Assembly (NCBI RefSeq): GCF_001865245.1
Contig: NZ_MKXB01000151.1
Span: 198,758-231,254 of the forward strand
Origin: Streptomyces sp. CC53
Lineage (GTDB): Bacteria > Actinomycetota > Actinomycetes > Streptomycetales > Streptomycetaceae
Direction of reading: 5' to 3'
DNA length: 32,497 bases
Of the stretch, positions 21,227 through 29,700 are shown piece after piece. The translations under genes and the position numbers were made by a program. Positions within the stretch are counted from its first letter, which is position 1, and each line of letters starts with the position of its first letter. Under the pieces are notes generated by a model that worked only from the letters and a program-made list of their open reading frames with translations, did not search any database and had not been told where the DNA came from.

Positions 21227-22435
21227 ATGAGGCCCGAACGACGCGGCGGGCCTGGGGCCCCTGACCGTGCCGAGAGCTTCGGGGAAGGACTGCTGGGCAT
21301 GGTCCTGGACCGGGCTCACGAGCTCCCGCCGCACCGGATCGGTCCGCTCGTCGCCGAGGCTCTGGCACGGCTGGGAGCCCGTGACCCGCAGATCCTGTTG
21401 CAGGACTACGGGCAGCGGATGCTGGTCCCCCTGTCCGGCGACGGCCTGCTGGGCGGCGCTCCCCAGTCGATCGACCGCTCGGAGGCCGGCCGGTGCTTCC
21501 TCGGCGCCCGCCCCGTGGATGTCGTGCGGCCCGACGGGGTACGCCTGCACCTGCCGCTGCTGGACGGTGGCGACCAGGTGGGGGTCCTGGCGGTCACTCT
21601 GGATGAGGCCGACGACGACGACCGCCGTCTGCTGCGAAGACTGGCGGGGCTCGCGGCCGACATGATGGTGACCAAGAACGGGTACACCGACCTGTTCTTC
21701 CGCACCAGGCGCAGTGAACCGATGAGCGTCGCCGCTGAGATCCAGTGGTCCCTGCTGCCACCGCTGGCGATGGTCATGCCACGCGTCGCCGTGGCGGGGA
21801 TCCTGGAGCCGGCCTACGACGTCGCGGGTGACAGCTTCGACTACGCGCTCGACGGGGACACCTTGCACGTCGCCATGATCGACGCGATGGGACACGGCCT
21901 GGACGCGGCCACCATGGCCACCGTGGCCATCGGCGCCTACCGGCACGCTCGCCGGATCAGCATCGGCCTGTCCGAGATGTACCTCTTCATGGACCGGGCC
22001 GTCGCCGACCAGTTCGGCCCCGACCACTTCGTGACGGCGCAGATGATGCGGCTGGACACCTCCACCGGCAGACTCCAGTGGGTCAACGCGGGACACCCCG
22101 CGCCCATACTCGTACGACGGCACCGCGTCGTCAGCCGACTCGACAGCCCGACGACTCTCCCGGTCGGCTTCGGGGGAGCCGAGCCGAAGGTCAGCGAGCT
22201 GGTGCTGGAGGCTGAGGACCGCGTGCTGTGCTTCACCGACGGCCTGATCGAGGAGCACGAGAGCGGTCGGGAGCCGTTCGGGGAGGATCAGCTGATCGCC
22301 TGGGTCGACCGGCTGGACAGCACCGGCATGGGCGTCCGCGCGGTCACGCGGGCGCTGTCACACACCCTGAAACGGGCTCGGGGCGGCCGCACCACGGACG
22401 ACGCCACACTCCTCATGGTCGAATGGCGCGGATGA
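21227..22435 (+). CDS. SpoIIE/PP2C-type serine phosphatase with N-terminal GAF-like domain
   Basis: 402 residues. N-terminal half (about 25-150) looks like a GAF sensor (LLGMVLDRAHE...VRLHLPLLDGGDQVGVLAVTLDEAD). C-terminal half is the PP2C/SpoIIE phosphatase domain: DVAGDSFDYAL (Asp198, Asp202), MIDAMGHG (Asp219) and TDDATLLMV near the end supply the metal-binding acids. Such proteins dephosphorylate anti-anti-sigma factors in stress-sigma pathways; the partner is unknown, and no sigma or anti-sigma gene is next to it. ATG 21227 follows GGGGAGCGGGG. Convergent with the DUF5994 gene, 20 bases apart. Confidence 0.9.
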   Translation: MRPERRGGPGAPDRAESFGEGLLGMVLDRAHELPPHRIGPLVAEALARLGARDPQILLQDYGQRMLVPLSGDGLLGGAPQSIDRSEAGRCFLGARPVDVVRPDGVRLHLPLLDGGDQVGVLAVTLDEADDDDRRLLRRLAGLAADMMVTKNGYTDLFFRTRRSEPMSVAAEIQWSLLPPLAMVMPRVAVAGILEPAYDVAGDSFDYALDGDTLHVAMIDAMGHGLDAATMATVAIGAYRHARRISIGLSEMYLFMDRAVADQFGPDHFVTAQMMRLDTSTGRLQWVNAGHPAPILVRRHRVVSRLDSPTTLPVGFGGAEPKVSELVLEAEDRVLCFTDGLIEEHESGREPFGEDQLIAWVDRLDSTGMGVRAVTRALSHTLKRARGGRTTDDATLLMVEWRG

Positions 22436-22455
22436 CACCGCCGCCCCGCACGGCG

Positions 22456-22938
22456 TCAGTGGGCCTGCCCGCCACCGGTGTCGATGAGGATCTGCTCCGC
22501 CCCCGTGACGTTGTCGGCACGCAGGGCCTGGGCGATGGCCGCCCGAGCCGCCTCCGGTGCCGCTCGGGGCGGCACGACGAGCAGCGAGAAGTGGTCCCGG
22601 TCGCCTCGCGTGATCAGGACCGTGTCGTCACCCACGGGGAAGGAGTCGAGGTGCACCACGCGGTCGTCGATGATCAGGCGGACCGGCAGCTCGTCCCAGG
22701 CGGCGGCGTCCAGGCCGACGCGGGTGATCGGGCCGAGGTGCGCGGCGAGGGCACTCACCAGGGCGGGCAGCTCCTCCGTGATGTCGCGGGAGCGCGGCCA
22801 CCACGCTCCGTCGAGGATGCGGTCGCGGGCCTCCGTGGTCTCCAGGCGGAGCAGCGCGGTTCCGGGCCTGACCTCGTGGTGGACGGCGCTCGGCAGCCGA
22901 CCGGTGTCGGGGAGCGGATGCGTGGGGGAGTCGGCCAT
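22456..22938 (-). CDS. DUF5994-family protein
   Basis: 160 residues. The block RILDGAWWPRSRDITEELPALVSALAAHLGPITRVGLDAAAWDELP is the hallmark of this actinobacterial family, whose function is unknown. A central beta strand region (VRLIIDDRVVHLDSFPVGDDTVLIT) and a C-terminal helix with APEAARAAIAQALRADN follow. No signal peptide or membrane helix. ATG 22938; convergent with the phosphatase gene. Confidence 0.8.
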   Translation of the reverse strand: MADSPTHPLPDTGRLPSAVHHEVRPGTALLRLETTEARDRILDGAWWPRSRDITEELPALVSALAAHLGPITRVGLDAAAWDELPVRLIIDDRVVHLDSFPVGDDTVLITRGDRDHFSLLVVPPRAAPEAARAAIAQALRADNVTGAEQILIDTGGGQAH

Positions 22939-23629
22939 GCTGTGATCCGCCCGTCTGGAGAATGCCGGCGCCTCGGAGGACCGGCTCGACCCCTCCCACG
23001 GTACTCCGCGACGCCCCGAGCAGATGCCCTGACGGGCCGGTTCCGCCGCGACGGCTGATCATCCGCTATGGACACTCCCGACGGAGCGGCCCGTCCGCCG
23101 GGAAGCAGGCCGTGCCCTTCAGGGCGGGTGGCCGGCGGACTGCACGGGTGTCGCCGAGCCCCGGAGAAGCACCGCGACGAGGACCGTCGGCGCAGGTCGG
23201 ACGCCCGTGTGATCAAGCTGGGCACCGGTGATCCCCCACGCTCGGAGCGCAGGTTCGCTTCCCGTCGCCCGATCCATGCTGAAGGCCCGTGTCACGGGCC
23301 CGGGCCGTGCTTGTCGTGTGCGGTGGCTGCTGGTCGCCGCTGCCCCTCCGGGCCCTACGCGCGGGGGCTGCCCGGGTGACGGCCGCACGCGCGGCCCGTC
23401 GTCGGTGCTTCCGGCGGACCCGTCTGGCGCCGCGGTCGCCAATGCGCGGGCCGGGGCGGCCGCGGTAGCCGCGCCGGAGGGGGCGAGCCGGGACTCGTCG
23501 CTCGCGGGTGCAGGGCCGCTGTCGGGCATCGGGTGGTGCGGGCCCCGAGCGGTGGCCCGTTCCCGTGAGCGGGATGCGACGCGCGTACCCGCTCGCACCC
23601 GCGGGCGGCCTCGCCGGTTACGGTGCACG
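22939..23629. other. Intergenic region containing the decayed att site
   Basis: About 690 bases without a supported gene. Its only clear content is the degenerate tRNA-3'/terminator copy at 23229-23300. The rest is GC-rich spacer. Confidence 0.55.
23229..23300 (+). repeat. Degenerate second copy of the tRNA-Gly 3' end and its terminator (fossil attR)
   Basis: Aligns with attR plus flank (18141-18200). From AGCGC to AAGGCCC, 38 of 43 bases agree; the part before needs one inserted base. The match covers the T-arm, CCA (ATCCATG for CTCCATG) and the following GCTGAAGGCCC, then a shorter hairpin GGCCCG-TGTCA-CGGGCC where attR has its terminator. The bases before it, GCACCGGTGAT, also resemble the bases before attR (GCACGGTGAT). 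This is best read as an old right attachment site. Confidence 0.8.
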
Positions 23630-24310
23630 ATGCCCGTCAGGGAGGTGTCGCCGCCCGTGTCCGCCGTGTTCACCGCCGACTTCGCGTCGGCCGCTCAGTG
23701 GGTCGCCGGCCGGTCGTGGGCGTATCCCGGCGGGGGGCCGGTCAATCCCGGGGACGGGAAGCTGGACCATCTCGTCGACGACCCGTTCTTCTGCAGGAGC
23801 GGGGCGTTCCGTGCGGCGCTCCGGCCGGACGGGCTGTGGAACACCGGGCTGTTGACCACCGAGGGCAGCCGCGAGGGCTTCATGGTGCGCACCGGGGACG
23901 TGCTGGAGGCCCGGGTGCGGCTGGCCAGGGCGCCGGGGGCGTGGCCGGCGATCTGGACGTGGCGGGACGGCGGCCAGGAGATCGACGTGTTCGAGTACCA
24001 CCCGGACAATCCGGAGGTCCTGGAGCTGTCCAACCACGTGCACGGGGGCTGCCACTACCACCGGGACCCGTCCGTCGCCCCCGGGGCGTGGGTGGACCTG
24101 CGTGTCGCCTTCGGTGACCGGTCGGTGGTGTGGTGGGTGAACGGGCGGCGGGTCTTCGCGGACGGTACGGGGGTGGGCAGGGGCTGGTGCGCCTACCTCA
24201 TCGTGAACCTGTCGGTGTCGGCCGGACGGCACCACCGTCCGCCGGAGGCCGGTGTGACGGACATGTCGTTCCGGGTGGGGCGCCTGCGGGTGCACCGCGC
24301 CGCGGGCTGA
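23630..24310 (+). CDS. Glycoside hydrolase family 16-like protein
   Basis: About 226 residues. The GH16 active-site pattern ExDxxE appears as QEIDVFEYH (Glu117 nucleophile, Asp119, Glu122 acid/base), with WPAIWTWRDG just before it and a lectin-like beta-sandwich around it (LNxVHG-like NHVHGGCHYH, then WVDLRVAF, SVVWWVNGRRVF). GH16 enzymes cut beta-1,3/1,4-glucans or related polymers. There is no signal peptide or membrane segment from any possible start, which is odd for the family. Start candidates: ATG 23630 (no ribosome site) or GTG 23657 (GGGAGG eleven bases upstream). It stands alone, just past the fossil att site. Confidence 0.75.
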   Translation: MPVREVSPPVSAVFTADFASAAQWVAGRSWAYPGGGPVNPGDGKLDHLVDDPFFCRSGAFRAALRPDGLWNTGLLTTEGSREGFMVRTGDVLEARVRLARAPGAWPAIWTWRDGGQEIDVFEYHPDNPEVLELSNHVHGGCHYHRDPSVAPGAWVDLRVAFGDRSVVWWVNGRRVFADGTGVGRGWCAYLIVNLSVSAGRHHRPPEAGVTDMSFRVGRLRVHRAAG

Positions 24311-24962
24311 TGCGCCCCCGGCCTGTGCCGCCGTGTACGGGACGTCGTCCGGTGGGACGGGGGCGGGCCGGGAGGCAGGGTCCGGGAGGGGTGCGCCGGC
24401 CGGGATTCCCGTACCGGGCGTCGCGTACCCCTGGCACGGCCGGCCTCCTACCCCCGCTGCACAGGTGCTCGACGGGTGTGCCGGGCCGCGCTGCCGCACT
24501 GCGTGCACAGGTCCCGAAAGACCGTCGCACCGCGGTCGCCGCCTGACTGGAGGGCTACGCCCCGTCGTGCTCCGGGCACCCCGAAGGGCACAGACGAAGC
24601 GCTCGGCCGAAGGGCGTCCCGGGGAGGCCGACCGCTGGGCCGGTCCTCTGGCGCCGGTGTGGCGGCCGACCGTGTGGGCGTCCGTCCGGCTTCAGGTGCC
24701 CGCCGTCGCGGGTCGACCAGGTGTCACCGCGCCGAGGGCGGGCACCAGGTCGGCAGGGCCGGCGCCGCCTGCCCCGAGTGCGCCGCCCGCGGAGGCGCCG
24801 CCGACGCGGAGCCGGCCGAACAGCGCGGCGACCGCCGCCGAGGCGACGGCGCGGGGCACGGCCACCGGGCACCGGGACCGGCCTGATAGCTTCGACACGA
24901 CTGTAGAAGTCGTGGCCCGGGCCGGGTCCTCCCGAACCGGGCCGCACGAACAAGGAGTTCGC
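24311..24962. other. Intergenic region upstream of terB
   Basis: About 650 bases. No gene supported; open frames are low complexity. The last 80 bases hold a likely promoter and hairpin for terB. Confidence 0.5.
24887..24914 (+). promoter_or_regulatory. Likely -10 box and hairpin before terB
   Basis: TAGCTT (24887-24892) fits a TANNNT -10. Directly after it, CACGACT-GTAGA-AGTCGTG (24896-24914) is a 7-bp perfect inverted repeat that would lie at the transcription start, either as an operator or as a 5' hairpin of the mRNA. No clear -35 box. Confidence 0.45.
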
Positions 24963-25418
24963 ATGGCCCTGTGGGACCGCCTCAAGGAGTCCGCGTCGAC
25001 GATGCAGACCCAGCTCATGGCGAAGAAGAACGAACTCACCAGCGGTGCCTTCCGCGACGCCTCCATGGCGATGTGCGCACTCGTCGCCGCCGCCGACGGC
25101 ACCGTCGACCCCAGCGAACGCCAGCGCGTGGCCCAGCTCATCGCCACCAACGACGTCCTGCGCAACTTCCCCTCCGACGACCTGCACCGCCGCTTCGAGG
25201 ACAACCTGAACAAGCTGACGGCCGACTTCGCCCTGGGCAAGGTCAGCGTCCTGCAGGAGATCGCCAAGGCCGGGAAGAAGCCCGCCGAGGGCCGCGCCGT
25301 GATCCAGATCGGCATCGTCATCGGCGGCGCCGACGGCGACTTCGACAAGGCGGAGCAGGCCGTCGTCCGCGAGGCCTGCCACACCCTCGGCCTGCCGCCC
25401 CACGAGTTCGACCTGTAA
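24963..25418 (+). CDS. terB: TerB-family tellurite-resistance/stress protein
   Basis: 151 residues with the typical TerB layout: MALWDRLKESASTMQTQL, MAMCALVAAADGTVDPSERQRV (helix with Asp-rich metal site, about 36-57), and GIVIGGADGDFDKAEQAVVREACHTLGL (about 119-146). The all-helical fold binds divalent metal through the two acidic AADG/GADG turns. Ter proteins are cytoplasmic and linked to tellurite, oxidative and phage stress. AAGGAG lies six bases before the ATG. Followed after 41 bases by the GlsB-like gene, probably in one transcript. No other ter genes are in the window. Confidence 0.92.
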   Translation: MALWDRLKESASTMQTQLMAKKNELTSGAFRDASMAMCALVAAADGTVDPSERQRVAQLIATNDVLRNFPSDDLHRRFEDNLNKLTADFALGKVSVLQEIAKAGKKPAEGRAVIQIGIVIGGADGDFDKAEQAVVREACHTLGLPPHEFDL

Positions 25419-25459
25419 GCGCGGACGGGCAGAGCCACGAGACGAAGGGCAGTACGCAC

Positions 25460-25723
25460 ATGGAGATCTCCGGCATCATCACCGCCATCATCTTCGGCGC
25501 GATCATCGGCGCCCTCGGCCGGCTCGTCCTGCCTGGACGGCAGAACATCGGCTGGCTGTGGACCGTCGGCGTGGGCATCGCCGCCGCCCTCGTCGGCACC
25601 GCCCTCGCCGCGGCACTGGGCGTCGCCGACACCAGGGGCGTCGACTGGATCGAATGGGTCATCCAGATCGGCCTCGCCGCCCTGGGCGTGACCGCGCTGG
25701 AGCGCCTGCGCTCCCGCTCCTGA
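25460..25723 (+). CDS. GlsB/YeaQ/YmgE-family stress-response membrane protein
   Basis: 87 residues with three hydrophobic segments (5-22, 32-55, 65-80). IIFGAIIGALGRLVLPGRQNIGWLWTVGVGIAAALVGT contains the family's glycine-rich transglycosylase-associated pattern. Function unknown; general stress induction is known in relatives. It lies directly after terB and before a 20-bp tandem repeat array, suggesting the transcript ends there. Confidence 0.88.
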   Translation: MEISGIITAIIFGAIIGALGRLVLPGRQNIGWLWTVGVGIAAALVGTALAAALGVADTRGVDWIEWVIQIGLAALGVTALERLRSRS

Positions 25724-25772
25724 CACCCGCACAGATCGCCTGATCCGGCCGTGATCCGGCCGCCGGTGACTG

Positions 25773-25866
25773 CTCCGGCCCGCCAGGGGCAGCTCCGGCC
25801 CGCCGGGGGCAGCTCCGGCCCGCCGGGGGCGGCTCCAGCCCGCCGGTGCTGCTCCGGCCCGTCAGG
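25773..25866. repeat. Tandem repeat of a 20-bp unit, about five copies
   Basis: Units begin CTCCGGCCCGCC at 25773, 25793 and 25813, then degenerate at 25833 (CTCCAGCCC) and 25852 (period 19). The array lies between the converging GlsB-like and DUF4287 genes and overlaps the last codons of the latter. Confidence 0.85.
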
Positions 25867-26074
25867 TGTTCTCTCGCTCGGCGAGGGTGTGGGCGACGAG
25901 GGCGTTGGCGTGGCCGTGACCGAGGCCGTGCGCGGTCTTCAGCCAGGAGACCAGCTCCATGTGCCTGGTCAGCGGAGAGGAGCGGATGAGCTCCTTCCAC
26001 GCGGAGATCGGGCGGCCGTACTTCTTCTCGATGGAGGGGAAGTAGCTCGCAGGGCCCTTCACTGTGCCGGTCAT
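25862..26074 (-). CDS. DUF4287 domain protein
   Basis: 70 residues: MTGTVKGPASYFPSIEKKYG, RPISAWKELI, MELVSWLKTAHGLGHGHANALVAH. This is the short helical DUF4287 domain, with the conserved IEKKYGRP and GLGHGHANALV blocks; function unknown. Good codon pattern; ATG 26074 is preceded by purine-rich AGGAAG. Convergent with the GlsB-like gene. Confidence 0.82.
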   Translation of the reverse strand: MTGTVKGPASYFPSIEKKYGRPISAWKELIRSSPLTRHMELVSWLKTAHGLGHGHANALVAHTLAERENT

Positions 26075-26526
26075 CGCGTTCCTGCTTCCTGTGGGTGAGA
26101 CGGGGTGATGTCGGGTGGTGGTCGCCTGAGTGGCCGGACGACGAGAAGGCGTCCGGCGGGGTCAGGTGGGGCTGGTGGGTGGTGCTGGTCTTCTGACCGC
26201 CGGAGGAGGGCGGATCCATCGCCCTCGCGGTGTGTTCTGCGTCACTTCCCGCGGGGGCTTGCTGCTGCACCTCCGGCCCGGGTGGGCGGGGCCGCCGTGG
26301 CATCGCCCCTGCGCGGGCCGACGGTGGGCGGCGCGGGTGGCTCGGGGTCGCCCTCGGTGAGCGGGCGTAAATCCGTACGAATCCGCGCGCGCATGAGGAA
26401 GACTCCGTGCGACCGATGACTTCCGCCAAGCGTGCCGGTCCACCACGGTGTCACCACCCCACCGACCGCGCCCACGGCCCTTGGCTGCGAGGCGACCGCG
26501 ACCAAGAACCCCAGCGAGGTACCCCC
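26075..26526. other. Intergenic region between DUF4287 and the MFS gene
   Basis: About 450 bases between divergent genes, so it should contain both promoters. A short AT-richer tract with AATCCGTACGAATCCG at about 26370-26386 may be part of the MFS promoter/operator, but no -35/-10 pair is convincing. No gene supported. Confidence 0.45.
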
Positions 26527-28122
26527 ATGACGACGGCGATCCACGAACGACCGGCCGGGAAGACGGGCCGCACACCGCCCGTCGTACGGCTGCTGGTGCT
26601 GGCCACGTTCGTGGTCATCCTCAACGAGACCATCATGATCAACGCGATTCCGCGGCTGATGGACTCGCTGGACATCACCGAACAGTCGGCGCAGTGGGTG
26701 TCCACCGCGTTCATGCTCACCATGGCGGCGGTGATCCCGGTCACCGGCTGGTTCCTGCAGCGGGTCACCACCCGTCAGGCCTACGCGATAGCGATGGGCG
26801 TGTTCCTCGCGGGCACCGCCCTGTCGGCCGTCGCGCCCTCCTTCGAGGTGCTGCTGGTGGGCCGGACCGTGCAGGCCGCGGGGACCGCCGTGATGATGCC
26901 GCTGCTGATGACCACGCTGATGACCGTGGTGCCCGAGCACGACCGCGGCCGGGTGATGGGCAACGTCACCCTGGCCATCTCGGTGGCCCCCGCACTCGGG
27001 CCCGCCGTGTCCGGGCTGATCCTGCAGTTCGGTTCCTGGCGGTTGCTGTTCCTGGTGGTGCTGCCCATCGCCGCGCTGGTGACCGTCCTCGGCCTGCGCA
27101 AGATGGAGAACATCGGCGAACCGCAGGTGAGCTCCATCGACTGGTTCAGCGTCGGCGTCGCGGCACTCGGCTTCGGCGGGCTGGTGTACGGCCTCAGTCT
27201 GTTCGGCGAGGGAGGCGGAGCGGTCGCCACCGGGGCCGGGATCACGGCCGCCGGGCTCGCGGCCATCGGCCTGTTCGCGGTCCGGCAGCTGAAGCTCCAG
27301 CGCGGCGGCGCCCCGCTGATGGACCTGCGTGCCCTGAAGCACCGCACCTTCACCCTGTCGCTGGTCCTCATGTCCGTCGGGTTCCTGTCGATGCTCGGCG
27401 CGATGATCCTGCTGCCGCTGTACCTGCAGAACCTGCGCGGACTGAGCCCCCTGGAAACCGGGCTGCTGGTGATGCCGGGCGGTCTGATCATGGGCCTGCT
27501 GGGTCCGACGATCGGTAAGGCGTTCGACCGGTTCGGCAGCCGGCCGCTGGTGCTGCCGGGTTCCATCGGCATGGCGCTCGCCCTCTTCGGGCTGACGCAG
27601 GTCTCGCTGACCATGCCGTACTGGGTGGTCCTCGGGATGCACGTGCTGCTGATGGTCAGCCTCGCGGCGACGTTCACCCCGTGCTTCACTCTCGGCATGG
27701 GGGGCCTTCCGCCGCACCTGTACTCGCACGGCAGCTCGATGCTGGGCACGCTCCAGCAGGTCGCCGCGGCGTTCGGCACGGCGCTCGTGGTGACCGTGAT
27801 GTCCGCGCGCACCAGCGCGCTGGTCGCCGACGGCACAGCGGCCGTGCCCGCGCAGGTGAGCGGCATGAAGCTGGCCTTCGCGGTCGCGGCGGTCCTCGCC
27901 CTCGTGGCGGTCGCCGTCGCCGCGAAGCTGCCGAACCGCCTCGCGGCCGCGGACGCCCCGGAGCACGGGGGTGCCGACGCGGACCCGTCGGCCGGTGAGC
28001 CCTCTACGGGTGATACGGCCGCTGGTCCGACGGCCGGGGAACCCGCTGTGGGAGCAAGCACCGCGGACCTGTCGGGCGGTGACACCCCCGTGGGTGGGAG
28101 CGCCGCGGCCGACAGGGTCTGA
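26527..28122 (+). CDS. MFS multidrug exporter, DHA2 (14-helix) family
   Basis: 531 residues. Drug:H+ antiporter of the cytoplasmic membrane. Landmarks: LATFVVILNETIMINAIPRLM (helix 1 motif of DHA2), WVSTAFMLTMAAVIPVTGW, and the antiporter motif C, ISVAPALGPAVSGLI, in helix 5. After helix 14 (AVAAVLALVAVAVAAKL) comes a Gly/Thr/Ala/Glu-rich tail of about 45 residues. Substrate unknown. GAGG lies seven bases before the ATG. No TetR/MarR regulator is adjacent. Ends before a strong bidirectional terminator. Confidence 0.92.
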   Translation: MTTAIHERPAGKTGRTPPVVRLLVLATFVVILNETIMINAIPRLMDSLDITEQSAQWVSTAFMLTMAAVIPVTGWFLQRVTTRQAYAIAMGVFLAGTALSAVAPSFEVLLVGRTVQAAGTAVMMPLLMTTLMTVVPEHDRGRVMGNVTLAISVAPALGPAVSGLILQFGSWRLLFLVVLPIAALVTVLGLRKMENIGEPQVSSIDWFSVGVAALGFGGLVYGLSLFGEGGGAVATGAGITAAGLAAIGLFAVRQLKLQRGGAPLMDLRALKHRTFTLSLVLMSVGFLSMLGAMILLPLYLQNLRGLSPLETGLLVMPGGLIMGLLGPTIGKAFDRFGSRPLVLPGSIGMALALFGLTQVSLTMPYWVVLGMHVLLMVSLAATFTPCFTLGMGGLPPHLYSHGSSMLGTLQQVAAAFGTALVVTVMSARTSALVADGTAAVPAQVSGMKLAFAVAAVLALVAVAVAAKLPNRLAAADAPEHGGADADPSAGEPSTGDTAAGPTAGEPAVGASTADLSGGDTPVGGSAAADRV

Positions 28123-28444
28123 CCGGTAGCTGTGGGAGCGGTCCCGGCCGTCGCCGGACGCGGCGGCAGGGGCGCCTTGGACAGCGCCCCGCGGCCGCCG
28201 CCCGGCCGGTGGCGCCGGTCGCGCCCCCGGATCGCGTACTGCGTGGGCGAAGCCCCCCGACCGGGTCGGGGGGCTTCGCTCCCGGACGAGGGGCACGGGA
28301 GCCCCGCGGCGCCGGTCGAGGACCGCAGGGAGGGCCCGTACGGGGCCGGTTGCAGGCAGGAGCGCGCGGCGGCCCCCCGCAGGGCCGGCCGGCTGCGGCG
28401 GCTACTGCTGCTCTGCTGTTGCCGTTGCTGTTGCTGCGTCAGGC
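28123..28444. other. Intergenic region between convergent MFS and tatA genes
   Basis: About 320 bases. Contains the terminator at 28247-28279 and a CTG/TTG-rich tract (28400-28440). No gene supported. Confidence 0.55.
28247..28279. terminator. Bidirectional terminator between MFS and tatA genes
   Basis: A 14-bp perfect stem GCGAAGCCCCCCGA with its complement and a five-base loop CCGGG; convergent genes on both sides. Confidence 0.9.
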
Positions 28445-28642
28445 TCAGGCGGGGTTGCGGGACGGGGGCAGCGCAGGCTCGGTGCCCGGCGTGCCGTCGT
28501 TCTTCATGGCTGCGGCCTCGCTCTTGAGGATGCGCGCGGACCTGCCGAGGGCTCGGGCCATCTCCGGCAGCTTCGCGCTGCCGAAGAGCAGCACGGCGAC
28601 GGCCAGCACGATGAGGATGTGGGAGACGCTGAAAGCACCCAT
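28445..28642 (-). CDS. tatA: TatA/TatE-type twin-arginine translocase subunit (single gene)
   Basis: 65 residues: short periplasmic start MGAFS, one membrane helix (VSHILIVLAVAVLLFGSAKLP), the FGxxKLPE hinge, then an amphipathic helix (EMARALGRSARILKSEAAAM). TatA oligomers form the pore for folded twin-arginine proteins. There is no tatC here, so this is probably an additional TatA copy. AAAGGGTG precedes the ATG. Convergent with the MFS gene. Confidence 0.88.
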   Translation of the reverse strand: MGAFSVSHILIVLAVAVLLFGSAKLPEMARALGRSARILKSEAAAMKNDGTPGTEPALPPSRNPA

Positions 28643-28842
28643 GACGATCACCCTTTCGGACCGGGGCCGCCCGCGCAGGAAACCGGTGGCCCACCCGTCG
28701 GGATCGTATCCGCCGCCTCCGGGGGCGGAGTCAGGAAGGCGTGAAGGAACTTTCTGCGGGCACCGTGGGTCTGTCACCCCGTTGTAGCTTGTGCACACCT
28801 GTGGACCGACCGCGTCCACCGCCCCGCAGGAGCCCTCCGTCC

Positions 28843-29565
28843 GTGAACACCTCTTCCTCGACGCTCGCGCTCGGCCCGAGCTGGCTGGACCCCGACTTCC
28901 TGGTCAACGAGTTCGGTCTCTACGGCGTCCTCGCGATCGTCTTCGCCGAATCCGGCCTGCTCATCGGGTTCTTCCTGCCCGGTGACTCGCTGCTGTTCAC
29001 CACGGGTCTGCTGGTCACCACCGGCGTCCTCGACACCCCGCTGTGGCTCACCTGCACCCTCATCGTGGTGGCGGCCGTCCTCGGCGACCAGGCCGGCTAC
29101 ATGTTCGGCCGCAAGGTGGGGCCGAGCATCTTCAACCGGCCGGACTCCCGCTTCTTCAAGCAGGAGAACGTCCAGAAGGCGCACGAGTTCTTCGAGAAGC
29201 ACGGACCGAAGTCGCTGGTCCTCTGCCGGTTCGTGCCGATCGTCCGCACGTTCACGCCGATCGTCGCCGGCGTCAGCCGCATGGACTACCGCACCTTCGT
29301 CACGTACAACGTCGTCGGCGGTGTCCTGTGGGGCGTCGGCGTCACCTGCCTCGGCGCCTCCCTGGGCAGGATCGCCTTCGTGCGCCAGCACATCGAGGCG
29401 ATCCTCATCGGCATCGTCCTGCTCTCCGTCGTCCCCGTGGCCATCGAGGTCCTCCGGGCACGGGCCGGCTCCCGGAAGGCCCCGGCCGACGAGGACGGCG
29501 GCCTCCAGGCGGCCGGCGTCACCGAAGCCGCCCCGGCGCGGCGCGGGCGGCACGCCCGGCGCTGA
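28843..29565 (+). CDS. DedA-family membrane protein
   Basis: 240 residues, five or six helices. The family motifs are FAESGLLIGFFLPGDSLLF (about 29-47), and RFVPIVRTFTPIVAGVSRM (about 128-146) with the conserved arginines. DedA proteins act in membrane lipid recycling (undecaprenyl-phosphate or phospholipid flipping) and proton-motive-force maintenance; which one applies here is not known. GTG 28843 is chosen because AGGAG lies 10 bases upstream and the N-terminus then matches the family; longer frames are low complexity. A TAGCTT -10-like box at 28785-28790 precedes it. Confidence 0.9.
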   Translation: MNTSSSTLALGPSWLDPDFLVNEFGLYGVLAIVFAESGLLIGFFLPGDSLLFTTGLLVTTGVLDTPLWLTCTLIVVAAVLGDQAGYMFGRKVGPSIFNRPDSRFFKQENVQKAHEFFEKHGPKSLVLCRFVPIVRTFTPIVAGVSRMDYRTFVTYNVVGGVLWGVGVTCLGASLGRIAFVRQHIEAILIGIVLLSVVPVAIEVLRARAGSRKAPADEDGGLQAAGVTEAAPARRGRHARR

Positions 29566-29700
29566 GCGTTGCCGACCGGCCGCCGGCGAGCGGATCCCCT
29601 CCTGCCCTGAGCGGCGACCGTCCCGCTGCCTCACGGGGCGGCCCGGGGCGCCCGAGCAGGCGCGACCAGCACATCCGGAGGGGCGTAACAGGCCAGGCGG

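Noticed and set aside
22985..23230. Second AICE between 18188 and 23230
   Set aside because: No int, rep or tra genes remain; only the decayed att copy supports an island, so it is not called a mobile element.
24333..24962. N-terminal extension of terB
   Set aside because: Low-complexity residues before ATG 24963, which has an ideal ribosome site and the normal TerB start.
26242..28296. A 684-codon minus-strand frame opposite the MFS gene
   Set aside because: Antisense shadow of the transporter with His/Gln/Asp-rich composition.
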